DNA from: UBA6398 sp963644855
GTDB taxonomy: Bacteria > Bacteroidota > Bacteroidia > Bacteroidales > Bacteroidaceae
Reading direction: 5' to 3'
Assembly: GCA_963644855.1 (NCBI GenBank)
Contig: CAVIQL010000045.1
Coordinates: forward strand, 1-12,559
DNA length: 12,559 nt
This document shows positions 5,805-12,559 of this stretch, in pieces. Made by a program: the position numbers and the translations under genes. Below the pieces are notes generated by a model. That model had not been told where the DNA came from. It saw nothing but the letters and a program-made list of their open reading frames with translations, and searched no databases. Within the stretch, counting starts at the first letter, position 1; each line of letters begins with the position of its first letter.

Positions 5805-8216
5805 ATGCGTAAACTGATATTTTTATTCTTCACATTGCTATTTCTTGTACTGTCCACGCCGGCATCGGCAGTGCTTAACGAGAAAAATCTTGGGCAGACG
5901 CTTGCCGTCTTGCGCGAGGAACTTGAAATGTACCAGCGCGACAGCCATAGAACAGTTGTCATGGGGCAGGCGGTAAGGGAACGCGTGCACAAGCGATTGA
6001 TGGAAATAATGAATGAAAGCAATCAGATTGCCTTGATGTTGTATTCCCAAAAAATAGACTATATATTCGACCTTACTTATGCTTGTAACAAGGCTACGGA
6101 TTTGTATGATGATTTCAATACGATGCGTTTGCCGTTTGACAAGGTGCTTACGAAGATGGAAGTTGAGGAAGCGCGTTACGACGGGCTCATTGACAATCTT
6201 AACCATATGCCTAAGGAAATTCTCAATCAACAGGAACAAAAGGATCGAGATGTTTGTCTTACGCTTTGTGTGGCAATGAAACGTACTTTGCAGAACCAAG
6301 CGAGTGTTTTGAAGGAATATCGTGATACCTATCATAGGGTTTCGGAGAGATTGAAGACACTGAACGATTATGCTGTTAAGAGATACGATAATATCCGCCA
6401 GAGTATTTTTGTAAATGGTGATGAAACTTATTTCGACATTTTGTTGAATTTGCCTTCTTCTGTGATGCGTGCGAATTATAGTATGCACGAAAAATATTCT
6501 GCATCTAACGCCAGGGCTTCTTCACAGTGGCGCGGACCAGTGGTAACTGGCTGGTTTATTTTCATGATCTTTTATGCTTTGGTGGCAGTGGCTTTGAATT
6601 TGTTGTTTATCAAATTTGTTATGCCGAAACGCGTCAAGACCGTGCAGTTTAACGAGAAAAAGCCGTGTATAATAATGGCGTCAACCACGGTAACGTTTGC
6701 CATTGTGTTGATGCTGCTTTGGCTATTTGTTTTGAAGCATAATTTCTTCCTAATGGCTTGCAAATTGTTGGTGCAATATGCTTGGCTGCTTGCGGTGATA
6801 CTTATTTCGTTGCTTGTAAGGCTCGATGGTTCTCAGATACGCGACGGTTTCCGTATTTATTCCCCGTTGATTCTTACTGGATTTATTGTCATTACTTGTC
6901 GAATAATCTTTATTCCCAACGAGATGGTAAATCTGTGTTTCCCGCCGCTCATGCTTGTTACCACATTGTGGCAGATTTATGCTATATTGCGCCGTCATCG
7001 CAGTCTTCCTCGTAGCGACATGTTTTATTCGGGTATTACGCTTGTAGTGATGCTTGTCAGCGTTGTAACATCGTGGTTGGGATATACGTTGTTGAGTGTG
7101 CAGTTGCTTATATGGTGGATAATGCAGTTTACCTGCATTCAAACTATTACTTGTATATATGATATACTTGAACAATATCGCAACAAACATATCAAGAAGG
7201 GCAAGTCGGATATTCGTCAAACGTGGGCGTATGATTTTGTGCGCAGAGTATTTGTGCCGGTAATCATGGCTTCGAGTTTCTTCTTTAGTTTCTACATGGC
7301 TACTGAGGTTTTCTCGCTCTCCGAAATATGTAAATTCTTGTTCTTCTCTAACTTCATCGACATAACAGGGGTTGCAAAAATCAATCTGTTCAAGATTCTT
7401 ATAGTGTTCTCCTCTTTCCATGTGGTGAAATACATAGTTTATGTGTTCCATTCCTTCTTTATTTTGTATTATGGTGGAAAAAAGAAAACCGTAATAGGGG
7501 AGAAGGCGCTCGTTTTGAAGGTATGTACGTTCTTGATATGGTTTGCGTATGCTATGATTTCGATGCTTTGTCTGCATATCAGTACTTCAGGAATTCTTGT
7601 TGCTATGGGCGGTCTTTCTACAGGTATTGGTTTTGCAATGAAAGATACATTGGAGAATTTTTTCTATGGAGTTTCGTTGATGACTGGGCGTTTGCATGTC
7701 GGCGATATCATAGAGTGCGATGGTGTGCGTGGTCAAGTGGTTGATATTTCCTATCAGAGCACGATGATTGAGGCACTCGACGGGTCTATTATCGCATTCT
7801 TAAACAACCAATTGTTTACAAAGAATTTCAAGAATCTAACAAAGAACCATCATTACGAGGTTGTGCAAATTCCAGTTGATGTAGCCTATGGAACGGATAT
7901 TGCCAAGGCGCGCGAGATAGTAACCGAAGCGGTGAGCAAACTCGACAGTTACGACAAGGCGCGCGGTTTCAAAGTGGTGCTCAAGGAACTTGGTGAAAGC
8001 GGAGTGCAGTTGCGCATCGTGATATGGGTTCCTGTGGCAACCAAATTGTATGTTATAGGTGATATATACGAGGTGGTTTACAATGCATTCAATGCAAATG
8101 GTATTTCAATGCCTTTCCCGCAAAGAGACATACACTTGATAGATGTTCCGGAAGAGGATAAGGAGAAGTTAGAACGTATAATGAAAATTTCGGGTTTGAC
8201 TTCCGAAAAACAATAA
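5805..8216 (+). CDS. Large MscS-family mechanosensitive ion channel
   Basis: 803 residues. A signal peptide is clear (basic MRK, hydrophobic core, TPASA with likely cleavage after residue 22). A largely helical, charged periplasmic domain follows (about 23-240), then many hydrophobic segments from about 247 to 600 (for example 247-272, 288-310, 321-338, 353-370, 408-450, 483-500, 528-556, 570-592). The MscS core is at the end: the Gly/Ala-rich pore helix GGLSTGIGFAMKD...FFYG (about 602-622), then the beta domain with HVGDIIE, GVRGQVVDIS and the ALDGSIIAFLNNQ stretch (631-669), then the alpha/beta C-terminal domain. This layout resembles the long MscK/MscM-type members rather than short MscS. 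The expected role is release of solutes through the inner membrane when tension rises on hypo-osmotic shock. It is a single-gene unit with its own promoter and a strong terminator. Confidence 0.94.
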   Translation: MRKLIFLFFTLLFLVLSTPASAVLNEKNLGQTLAVLREELEMYQRDSHRTVVMGQAVRERVHKRLMEIMNESNQIALMLYSQKIDYIFDLTYACNKATDLYDDFNTMRLPFDKVLTKMEVEEARYDGLIDNLNHMPKEILNQQEQKDRDVCLTLCVAMKRTLQNQASVLKEYRDTYHRVSERLKTLNDYAVKRYDNIRQSIFVNGDETYFDILLNLPSSVMRANYSMHEKYSASNARASSQWRGPVVTGWFIFMIFYALVAVALNLLFIKFVMPKRVKTVQFNEKKPCIIMASTTVTFAIVLMLLWLFVLKHNFFLMACKLLVQYAWLLAVILISLLVRLDGSQIRDGFRIYSPLILTGFIVITCRIIFIPNEMVNLCFPPLMLVTTLWQIYAILRRHRSLPRSDMFYSGITLVVMLVSVVTSWLGYTLLSVQLLIWWIMQFTCIQTITCIYDILEQYRNKHIKKGKSDIRQTWAYDFVRRVFVPVIMASSFFFSFYMATEVFSLSEICKFLFFSNFIDITGVAKINLFKILIVFSSFHVVKYIVYVFHSFFILYYGGKKKTVIGEKALVLKVCTFLIWFAYAMISMLCLHISTSGILVAMGGLSTGIGFAMKDTLENFFYGVSLMTGRLHVGDIIECDGVRGQVVDISYQSTMIEALDGSIIAFLNNQLFTKNFKNLTKNHHYEVVQIPVDVAYGTDIAKAREIVTEAVSKLDSYDKARGFKVVLKELGESGVQLRIVIWVPVATKLYVIGDIYEVVYNAFNANGISMPFPQRDIHLIDVPEEDKEKLERIMKISGLTSEKQ

Positions 8217-8252
8217 CCGATATTTTTTAAATAATGTCCGATATTTTTTAAA
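8217..8252 (+). repeat. 15-base direct repeat overlapping the terminator
   Basis: CCGATATTTTTTAAA occurs at 8217-8231 and again at 8238-8252, and its inverted form AAAAAATATCGG follows at 8250-8261. The first copy starts directly after the stop codon of the channel gene. The terminator stem is built from the second and the inverted copy, so the first copy could compete for the same partner. Confidence 0.8.
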
Positions 8253-8274
8253 AAATATCGGACATTATTTTTTT
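8229..8274 (+). terminator. Perfect long-stem intrinsic terminator between convergent genes
   Basis: Bases 8229-8249 and 8250-8270 are perfect reverse complements (21 base pairs, no formal loop; the A/T centre opens in RNA). The stem carries the GTCCG/CGGAC core and runs into seven Ts (8268-8274). It ends the channel transcript on the plus strand. On the minus strand the same stem could help end the helicase transcript, but the T-run there is poor. Confidence 0.9.
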
Positions 8275-8303
8275 CATAAGCCTAATTAGTTTTCCGAGAC
8301 AAA

Positions 8304-10607
8304 TTATGGCTTAATTACTGTGAGTGGAGCAAATTTTAATAGCAATACTTTTTCTCCTGCATCATGGAAATCGATATAAGCCTTTACCGTATCGCCCGCA
8401 TCTGTAAGTTTCTTTACCACGCCTTCTCCAAACCTGTTGTGGCTCACAACAGTTCCTGGTTTTATCATCTCGTTGCTTGTGGTCTTGGCAGAGGTTAATG
8501 AGGCTGCATTGTCCTCCAAACTTTGTGTGTTTACAGCCCGGAGTTTTGTGAAATTAGACGACTGTTGCGTAGTAACAAAACTCTTTTTGCTATAATCTTG
8601 ATTGTGTGGTAAGGAAGTGCGGTTATAAGTTTTTTGTCTGTCTTTGAATTCAATGCAAGTAGGGTCGATTTCCTTTACAAACCTACTTGGCTCGGAATCT
8701 GTAAGACTGCCATACGAAAATCTGAAATGGGCGAAGCTTATGGTGCAGTATTTTTTTGCCCGGGTGATAGCTACGTAAAACAAACGCCGCTCCTCTTCGA
8801 TTTCCTTTGGGTTGTAAAACGCCTGGTGTCCCGGAAAAATTTCCTCTTCAACCCCAACAATGAATACGCTGTCAAATTCCAAACCTTTGGCTGAGTGTAT
8901 CGTCATGAGAGTAACCCGATTCGGGTCGTCATCATTCTTGTCGGCATCGGTAAGTAGGGCAACATCGGCAAGATAGTCAGAGAGAGTAATATTTTCGGCA
9001 TCTTCGCTTTCCTCTTTCTTGCTTTCAACAAAATCATTCAGCGCTGTAACCAATTCGTCTATGTTGTCCTTGCGGCTAATATCGCTGATGTCTGAAACAA
9101 TCTCGTCCTTTACGCCACTCTTTTCCATGATTTCTATACCCAAAAGGTAGGCGTTTGTCGTATCTTCTTTATCGGCAAAATATTTTATCATTGTGGTGAA
9201 TTTAGTTACTTTGCCGTAAGTAGCGTTGGATATTCCAATTTCTTTTGCATCGTGTGTGGTTACAGCTTGCCACAGACTTTCGTTGTTTTTTATGGCTGTC
9301 GATACAATCTTCTCAAGAGTGGTGTTGCCTATACCGCGTGTGGGATAGTTTATAATTCTTCTGAAAGCTTCGTCGTCGTTTTGATTTACAACCAATCTGA
9401 AGTAGGCAATCATATCTTTGATTTCCTTTCGCTCGTAAAACGACAATCCGCCATAAATTCTGTATGGTATTCCTGATTTTCTCAAAGTCTCCTCTATGAC
9501 ACGGCTTTGCGAATTCTTTCTATAAAGCACAGCGATGTTTTCATACTCGATGCCGTTGCGAAGATTTGCCTTTTTAATATTTCTTGCCACAACATCAGCC
9601 TCTTCAATGTCGTTTTCTGTACTGTAAATTTCGATTTTGCCCCCATTGTCGGCAAGACTGTAAACATCTTTCGGTATTCTGTTGCGATTGTGTTCGATTA
9701 CACTGTTGGCAGCTTTGACAATGTGTTGAGTAGAACGGTAATTGCGCTCCAATTTAAACAATTTGGCTTGCGGGAAAATACTTGTATAGTTTAAAATGTT
9801 TCCTATGTCTGCCCCGCGAAAGGCATATATACTTTGTGCATCGTCTCCTACCACACATAGCTTCTCTTTTTCGCGTGTCAACAACCATAATACTTTCGCC
9901 TGGGTGCGGTTTGTGTCTTGATATTCGTCTACAAGCACAAAATCAAATTTGTTCACGTATTTCTGGCGAACGTCTTCGTGTGATGTTAGAAGCACATACA
10001 TCTGAATCAACAAATCATCAAAATCCATTGAGTCGGAAGTTTTCAGCCTGGTTTGGTAAGCAAGATAAATTTGACCCACGGCAGGAATATTGTTTGAACT
10101 GTCGGTCAACTTTATATTGTGATCGTTTGCGTATTCGTCAGCAGTGATAAGACGGTTCTTGGCCCATGATATACGAGACAGCACCACGGCTGGTTTATAT
10201 GTCTTTATGTCCAACCCCAGTTGCTTTACAATCATTTTTATCAAGCTTGTAGAGTCGGCGCGGTCGTATATCGTGTAGTTTGGGGTGTATCCCAGCAACG
10301 GAGCTTCTCGTCTTATGATTTTTGCAAACACACTGTGGAAAGTTCCCATGTGCAAGTATCTTGCGTTTTTCTCTCCTACGATAAGCGCGATGCGTTCACG
10401 CATTTCTTTTGCCGCCTTGTTGGTAAACGTAAGCGCAAGTATATTCCACGGTTTGATGCCTTGGTCTATAAGAAATGCTATTTTGGAAGTAAGAACTCGG
10501 GTTTTTCCTGCACCAGCGCCGGCTATAACGAGCGAAGGTCCTTCGATATATTCCACGGCAAGCCGTTGGCTTTCGTCAAGATTGTTCAGATATTCTGTTT
10601 GTTGCAT
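8304..10607 (-). CDS. uvrD: UvrD/PcrA-type superfamily 1 DNA helicase
   Basis: 767 residues from ATG 10607. This is an ATP-driven 3'-5' DNA helicase of repair and replication-fork maintenance, acting in the cytosol. Motifs in order: Q-motif LDESQRLAV (10-18), Walker A GAGAGKTR (30-37), Ia LTFTNKAAKEM (59-69), Ib GTFHSVFAK, Walker B DEYQDTN (227-233), III GDDAQSIYAFRGA (254-266), IV LERNYRST, V TIHSAKGLEFD and VI FYVAITRAKK. A linker rich in Ser, Thr and Asn leads to a C-terminal PGTVVSHNRFGEGVV...IDFHD...LLLKFAPLTVI domain, the Tudor-like RNA-polymerase-contacting tail typical of PcrA/UvrD. An upstream in-frame ATG at 10661 would add 18 residues (MFSFIFLHKAYKPPKNIP) not expected in the family, so I prefer 10607, whose MQQTEYLNNLDESQ matches relatives. 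PcrA and UvrD cannot be told apart by name here. The gene is convergent with the channel gene and divergent from panC. Confidence 0.95.
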   Translation of the reverse strand: MQQTEYLNNLDESQRLAVEYIEGPSLVIAGAGAGKTRVLTSKIAFLIDQGIKPWNILALTFTNKAAKEMRERIALIVGEKNARYLHMGTFHSVFAKIIRREAPLLGYTPNYTIYDRADSTSLIKMIVKQLGLDIKTYKPAVVLSRISWAKNRLITADEYANDHNIKLTDSSNNIPAVGQIYLAYQTRLKTSDSMDFDDLLIQMYVLLTSHEDVRQKYVNKFDFVLVDEYQDTNRTQAKVLWLLTREKEKLCVVGDDAQSIYAFRGADIGNILNYTSIFPQAKLFKLERNYRSTQHIVKAANSVIEHNRNRIPKDVYSLADNGGKIEIYSTENDIEEADVVARNIKKANLRNGIEYENIAVLYRKNSQSRVIEETLRKSGIPYRIYGGLSFYERKEIKDMIAYFRLVVNQNDDEAFRRIINYPTRGIGNTTLEKIVSTAIKNNESLWQAVTTHDAKEIGISNATYGKVTKFTTMIKYFADKEDTTNAYLLGIEIMEKSGVKDEIVSDISDISRKDNIDELVTALNDFVESKKEESEDAENITLSDYLADVALLTDADKNDDDPNRVTLMTIHSAKGLEFDSVFIVGVEEEIFPGHQAFYNPKEIEEERRLFYVAITRAKKYCTISFAHFRFSYGSLTDSEPSRFVKEIDPTCIEFKDRQKTYNRTSLPHNQDYSKKSFVTTQQSSNFTKLRAVNTQSLEDNAASLTSAKTTSNEMIKPGTVVSHNRFGEGVVKKLTDAGDTVKAYIDFHDAGEKVLLLKFAPLTVIKP

Positions 10608-10694
10608 GGGAATGTTTTTTGGAGGCTTGTAGGCTTTATGCAAAAAAATAAAGGAGAACACTGACGCGATACGCGATGAAAACTCCTATATAAT

Positions 10695-10718
10695 AAGATT
10701 TGAGGGTCTGCAAATCTT
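10695..10718 (-). promoter_or_regulatory. Hairpin in the uvrD leader
   Basis: AAGATTTG (10695-10702) and CAAATCTT (10711-10718) form a perfect 8-base-pair stem with an 8-base loop. If uvrD is transcribed from the box at 10827-10834, this hairpin lies in its 5' leader. No T-run follows on the minus strand, so it is not an obvious terminator; a protein-binding site is also possible. Confidence 0.4.
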
Positions 10719-10826
10719 TGTAATCTGTATTGCTACAGCGCGCCATTAATTTGCAAAACGGTCTCGGTTTTCATTTTTTCTTGATGAGCATCCCGGTCTG
10801 CCGTCAGCGGAACTCCTTTGTAATAG

Positions 10827-10857
10827 CAAAGGTATAATATAAATTTGAAACGGTAAA
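10827..10857 (-). promoter_or_regulatory. Minus-strand promoter upstream of uvrD
   Basis: Read on the minus strand: TTTA (10854-10857), a 19-base spacer, then TACCTTTG (10827-10834), an exact TAnnTTTG box with a one-mismatch -33 element. The start near 10820 would give a leader of about 210 bases before the uvrD ATG, so it may serve uvrD or a small RNA. Confidence 0.5.
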
Positions 10858-10925
10858 ATTTCATCGTAGTTTTCTTTGGGGATTGTGCGTATAATCGGGG
10901 CTTTTTGTACTATATTCTTTGGTTC

Positions 10926-10956
10926 TTTGGTATCAATAAAAAAAGCAGTAATTTTG
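10926..10956 (+). promoter_or_regulatory. Promoter of panC-panD
   Basis: TTTG (10926-10929), a 19-base spacer and TAATTTTG (10949-10956) match the Bacteroidetes TTTG-N19-TAnnTTTG promoter exactly. The predicted start near 10963 gives a leader of about 29 bases before the panC ATG. Confidence 0.75.
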
Positions 10957-10991
10957 CAGCCGAAAACTGCGAGTAAAACAGCAAGTAAATT

Positions 10992-11849
10992 ATGGAGGTT
11001 ATAAAAACTCAAAAAAACTTGGCCAAAGTTCTTGACCAACTGCGTGCAGAAGGAAAGACCATTGGTCTTGTTCCTACGATGGGTGCTCTTCATGCGGGGC
11101 ATGCATCTTTGGTTTGCCGTTCTGTTAAGGAGAATGATATTACTGTCGTTAGTGTGTTTGTAAATCCTACTCAATTCAACGACAAAAAAGATTTGGAAAA
11201 CTATCCTCGGGATATTGTTGCAGACGAAAGGTTGTTGCAATCTTTGGGTGCAACTATCGCTTTTATTCCCGAAGTAGCAGAGATGTATCCAGAACCGGAT
11301 ACTCGTCATTTTAGCTATTCCCCTATTGATACGGTGATGGAGGGAGCGCGACGTCCCGGACATTTTAATGGTGTGTGTCAAATCGTTAGTAAACTGTTTT
11401 ATGCCGTAAAACCGGATAAAGCATACTTCGGCGAGAAAGATTTTCAGCAGATAGCTGTAATCAGAGCTATGGTGAACGATTTGAAGATTCCTGTGAAAAT
11501 TTGTCCATGTCCCATTGTGCGCCAAGAAGATGGCTTGGCTCTCAGCAGCCGCAATGCTTTGTTGAACGATGATGAGCGGAATATAGCTCTGAATATCTCG
11601 AAAACGTTGAAAGAAAGCGTGGAGTATGCTGCAAGTCATGATGTAAAGGAAACACAAAAGTTTGTTGTGGATACACTTAACGCTATTGACGGCCTTGAGG
11701 TGCAATATTTTGAAATCGTTGATGGAATTTCTTTACAGGATGTGGACGATTGGAAAGACAGCAACTATATCGTGGGGTGTATCACTGTGTATTGCGGACA
11801 TATTCCTGTTAGACTTATCGACAACATTAAATATAAGGAAAACGCGTAG
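10992..11849 (+). CDS. panC: Pantothenate synthetase
   Basis: 285 residues, the usual length. It joins pantoate and beta-alanine with ATP, through a pantoyl-adenylate, to give pantothenate plus AMP and PPi in the cytosol (coenzyme A pathway). Signatures: LVPTMGALHAGHASL (26-40) with the HxGH nucleotide motif at 34-37, FVNPTQF (56-62), GARRPGHFNGV (118-128), FGEKDFQQ (146-153) and IVRQEDGLALSSRN (175-188). All expected catalytic and binding segments are present. ATG 10992 lies about 29 bases after the predicted transcription start. It is followed by panD after only five bases, so the two share a transcript and their products work in consecutive steps. Assignment is certain at family level. Confidence 0.98.
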   Translation: MEVIKTQKNLAKVLDQLRAEGKTIGLVPTMGALHAGHASLVCRSVKENDITVVSVFVNPTQFNDKKDLENYPRDIVADERLLQSLGATIAFIPEVAEMYPEPDTRHFSYSPIDTVMEGARRPGHFNGVCQIVSKLFYAVKPDKAYFGEKDFQQIAVIRAMVNDLKIPVKICPCPIVRQEDGLALSSRNALLNDDERNIALNISKTLKESVEYAASHDVKETQKFVVDTLNAIDGLEVQYFEIVDGISLQDVDDWKDSNYIVGCITVYCGHIPVRLIDNIKYKENA

Positions 11850-11854
11850 GGATC

Positions 11855-12202
11855 ATGTTCGTAGAGATATTGAAATCGAAAATACATTGTGCCACTGTTA
11901 CCGAGGCTAACCTTGAATATGTGGGAAGCATTACCATTGATAAGGAACTGATGGACCAAGCGGGCATTCTTCCGGGGGAACGTGTGAGCATAGCAAACAA
12001 CAACAATGGCGAACGGTTTGAGACATATGTTATAAGTGGCCCTGCAAAAAGCGGAGTGATATGTCTTAATGGAGCGGCAGCGCGCAAGGCTCAGGTGGGA
12101 GACGTTATAATAATTATGGCGTATGCTCTTATGACTCCGGAAGAGGCTAAAAATTTTACTCCTTCGCTTGTTTTTCCTGACAAAAATAATATGCTGAAAT
12201 AA
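11855..12202 (+). CDS. panD: Aspartate 1-decarboxylase proenzyme
   Basis: 115 residues. It decarboxylates L-aspartate to beta-alanine, the substrate PanC needs. The protein is made as a proenzyme that cleaves itself at Gly24-Ser25 (EYVGSITID), turning Ser25 into the pyruvoyl cofactor. Residues known to matter in the E. coli enzyme are at the same positions: Lys9, Tyr22, Arg54, Thr57 and Tyr58. The NGAAARKAQVGDVIII stretch is also typical. The ATG lies five bases after the panC stop; an AAGGA at 11836-11840, inside the end of panC, could serve as a weak ribosome site, and translational coupling is likely. It is the last gene of the operon, followed by two hairpins. Confidence 0.98.
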   Translation: MFVEILKSKIHCATVTEANLEYVGSITIDKELMDQAGILPGERVSIANNNNGERFETYVISGPAKSGVICLNGAAARKAQVGDVIIIMAYALMTPEEAKNFTPSLVFPDKNNMLK

Positions 12203-12228
12203 CATAAGTGTATCTCGTAAAAATTCCG

Positions 12229-12254
12229 AGGCATCTAATTTAAATTAGATGCCT
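12229..12254. terminator. Perfect 26-base palindrome after panD (first hairpin)
   Basis: AGGCATCTAATTT (12229-12241) and its exact complement (12242-12254) give a 13-base-pair stem. On the plus strand it is followed by TTGATTTTAG, a weak T-run. On the minus strand it is followed by CGGAATTTTTA, so it could also stop transcripts entering from the right. Confidence 0.6.
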
Positions 12255-12267
12255 TTGATTTTAGATT

Positions 12268-12306
12268 ACATCAGACCTCGTTTTTTGAAGCTCTGATGTT
12301 TTTTTT
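12268..12306 (+). terminator. Intrinsic terminator of panC-panD (second hairpin)
   Basis: ACATCAGA (12268-12275) pairs with TCTGATGT (12292-12299), and eight Ts follow (12299-12306). This is the stronger of the two tandem hairpins behind panD. Confidence 0.85.
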
Positions 12307-12452
12307 GTTAGCATAGTTGTCGTTCCCTCAAAGAGTGTCAGTAATTTCCGTGGGAGCATTATCATTATTTCCTTTTTTGCTGAATTTATTCTTATAAGCG
12401 TTTTTTCTCTTGAAACTTTCTTATGTTTAAGAGGCTTTTGAAATATTATTTG

Positions 12453-12460
12453 TATCTTTG
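12453..12460 (+). promoter_or_regulatory. -7 box for a gene running out of the window
   Basis: TATCTTTG matches TAnnTTTG exactly. Upstream there is only TTTA at 12426-12429 with a 23-base spacer as a weak -33 candidate. The start would be near 12467. The stretch from 12307 to here shows no gene or other feature that I can support. Confidence 0.5.
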
Positions 12461-12481
12461 AAAATTAAAACGAAAAGGCGT

Positions 12482-12559
12482 TTGGTTCAAAAACAATCAG
12501 CCCTAAATTGTAGAGATTATATTGCATTGTATATCAAAAAGACTTACCCTGTAGTAGGC
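12482..12559 (+). CDS. Possible 5' end of an unidentified gene, cut by the window edge
   Basis: A frame open from 12431 to the window end passes just behind the -7 box at 12453-12460. From the TTG at 12482 it reads LVQKQSALNCRDYIALYIKK followed by TYPVVG. There is no ATG in the visible part; TTG 12482 is one possible start, and the true start may lie elsewhere or outside the window. At most 26 codons after a predicted transcription start are seen, so this is weak. I do not recognise the family. Confidence 0.22.
   Translation, partial: MVQKQSALNCRDYIALYIKKTYPVVG

Larger units (their letters stand above)
10608..10991. other. Divergent control region between uvrD and panC (384 bases)
   Basis: No protein gene is supported; minus-strand open stretches here are very short or shadows of panC. 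It holds a minus-strand promoter (10827-10857), a hairpin (10695-10718) and the panC promoter (10926-10956). TTCTTTGG occurs three times (10872, 10915, 10923), the last overlapping the panC -33 element. ATCGCGT is repeated in tandem on the minus strand near 10664-10677. Confidence 0.7.

Noticed and set aside
6750..7577. Minus-strand open frame of 275 codons inside the channel gene
   Set aside because: Antisense to well-supported MscS-family coding sequence; the composition (His/Asn/Arg-rich) is typical of a shadow translation.
10608..10661. 18-residue N-terminal extension of the helicase from ATG 10661
   Set aside because: Relatives start just before the LDESQ motif, and the extension is an unusual hydrophobic/basic leader for a cytosolic helicase. 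The internal ATG 10607 fits the family better.
10746..11705. Long minus-strand open frame (319 codons) opposite panC
   Set aside because: It lies antisense to the clearly recognisable panC gene and its translation shows no family features. It is a shadow frame.
12328..12420. 30-codon minus-strand stretch ending in APTEITDTL and a TGA stop
   Set aside because: It has no start codon and is preceded by in-frame stops at 12421-12423 and again six bases further; the Lys/Asn-rich content can come from A-rich DNA. A C-terminal gene remnant cannot be excluded, but nothing supports it.

Overview
The window looks like chromosomal DNA of a Bacteroidales bacterium (Bacteroides/Prevotella/Porphyromonas-type). 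The DNA is AT-rich. Several promoters have the Bacteroidetes -7 box TAnnTTTG, and start codons mostly lack strong Shine-Dalgarno sequences. The gene content also fits: a long-clade pyrophosphate-dependent phosphofructokinase, a membrane-anchored GH25 lysozyme, a large MscS-type channel and a panC-panD pair. The genus cannot be fixed from the sequence alone.

Layout. 1-1548 (+) is the pfp gene, cut at its 5' end by the window edge and closed by an intrinsic terminator (1570-1612). 1623-2447 (+) encodes a membrane-anchored GH25 muramidase. 2448-2771 has no intact gene but carries a frameshifted stretch that reads like a decayed WG-repeat protein. 2772-4550 (-) encodes a DUF262 + HNH protein of the GmrSD/SspE/BrxU type, which is the only probable defence gene here. 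4551-4740 is a short gap rich in inverted repeats. 4741-5598 (-) encodes a BadF/BadG-type sugar kinase (N-acetylglucosamine kinase-like). 5599-5804 is a divergent promoter region with two 7-1-7 palindromes. 5805-8216 (+) is a large mechanosensitive channel, followed by a perfect long-palindrome terminator. 8304-10607 (-) is a UvrD/PcrA helicase. 10608-10991 is a divergent control region. 10992-12202 (+) is the panC-panD operon with tandem terminator hairpins. The last 250 bases hold a promoter-like -7 box and possibly the start of another gene.

How the genes relate. PanD makes beta-alanine from aspartate, and PanC joins it to pantoate to give pantothenate, so the pair is a true functional operon. 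The other genes are mostly single transcription units: glycolysis/gluconeogenesis, cell-wall cleavage, amino-sugar phosphorylation, osmotic protection and DNA repair. The muramidase and the amino-sugar kinase could both touch peptidoglycan turnover, but they are separated and on opposite strands, so this is only a suggestion.

No tRNA, rRNA, CRISPR array or intact mobile element was seen. I found no clearly novel multi-gene system. The items most worth a second look are the solitary DUF262-HNH gene next to decayed sequence, the two operator-like palindromes before the kinase, and the unexplained leader/structure elements between genes.
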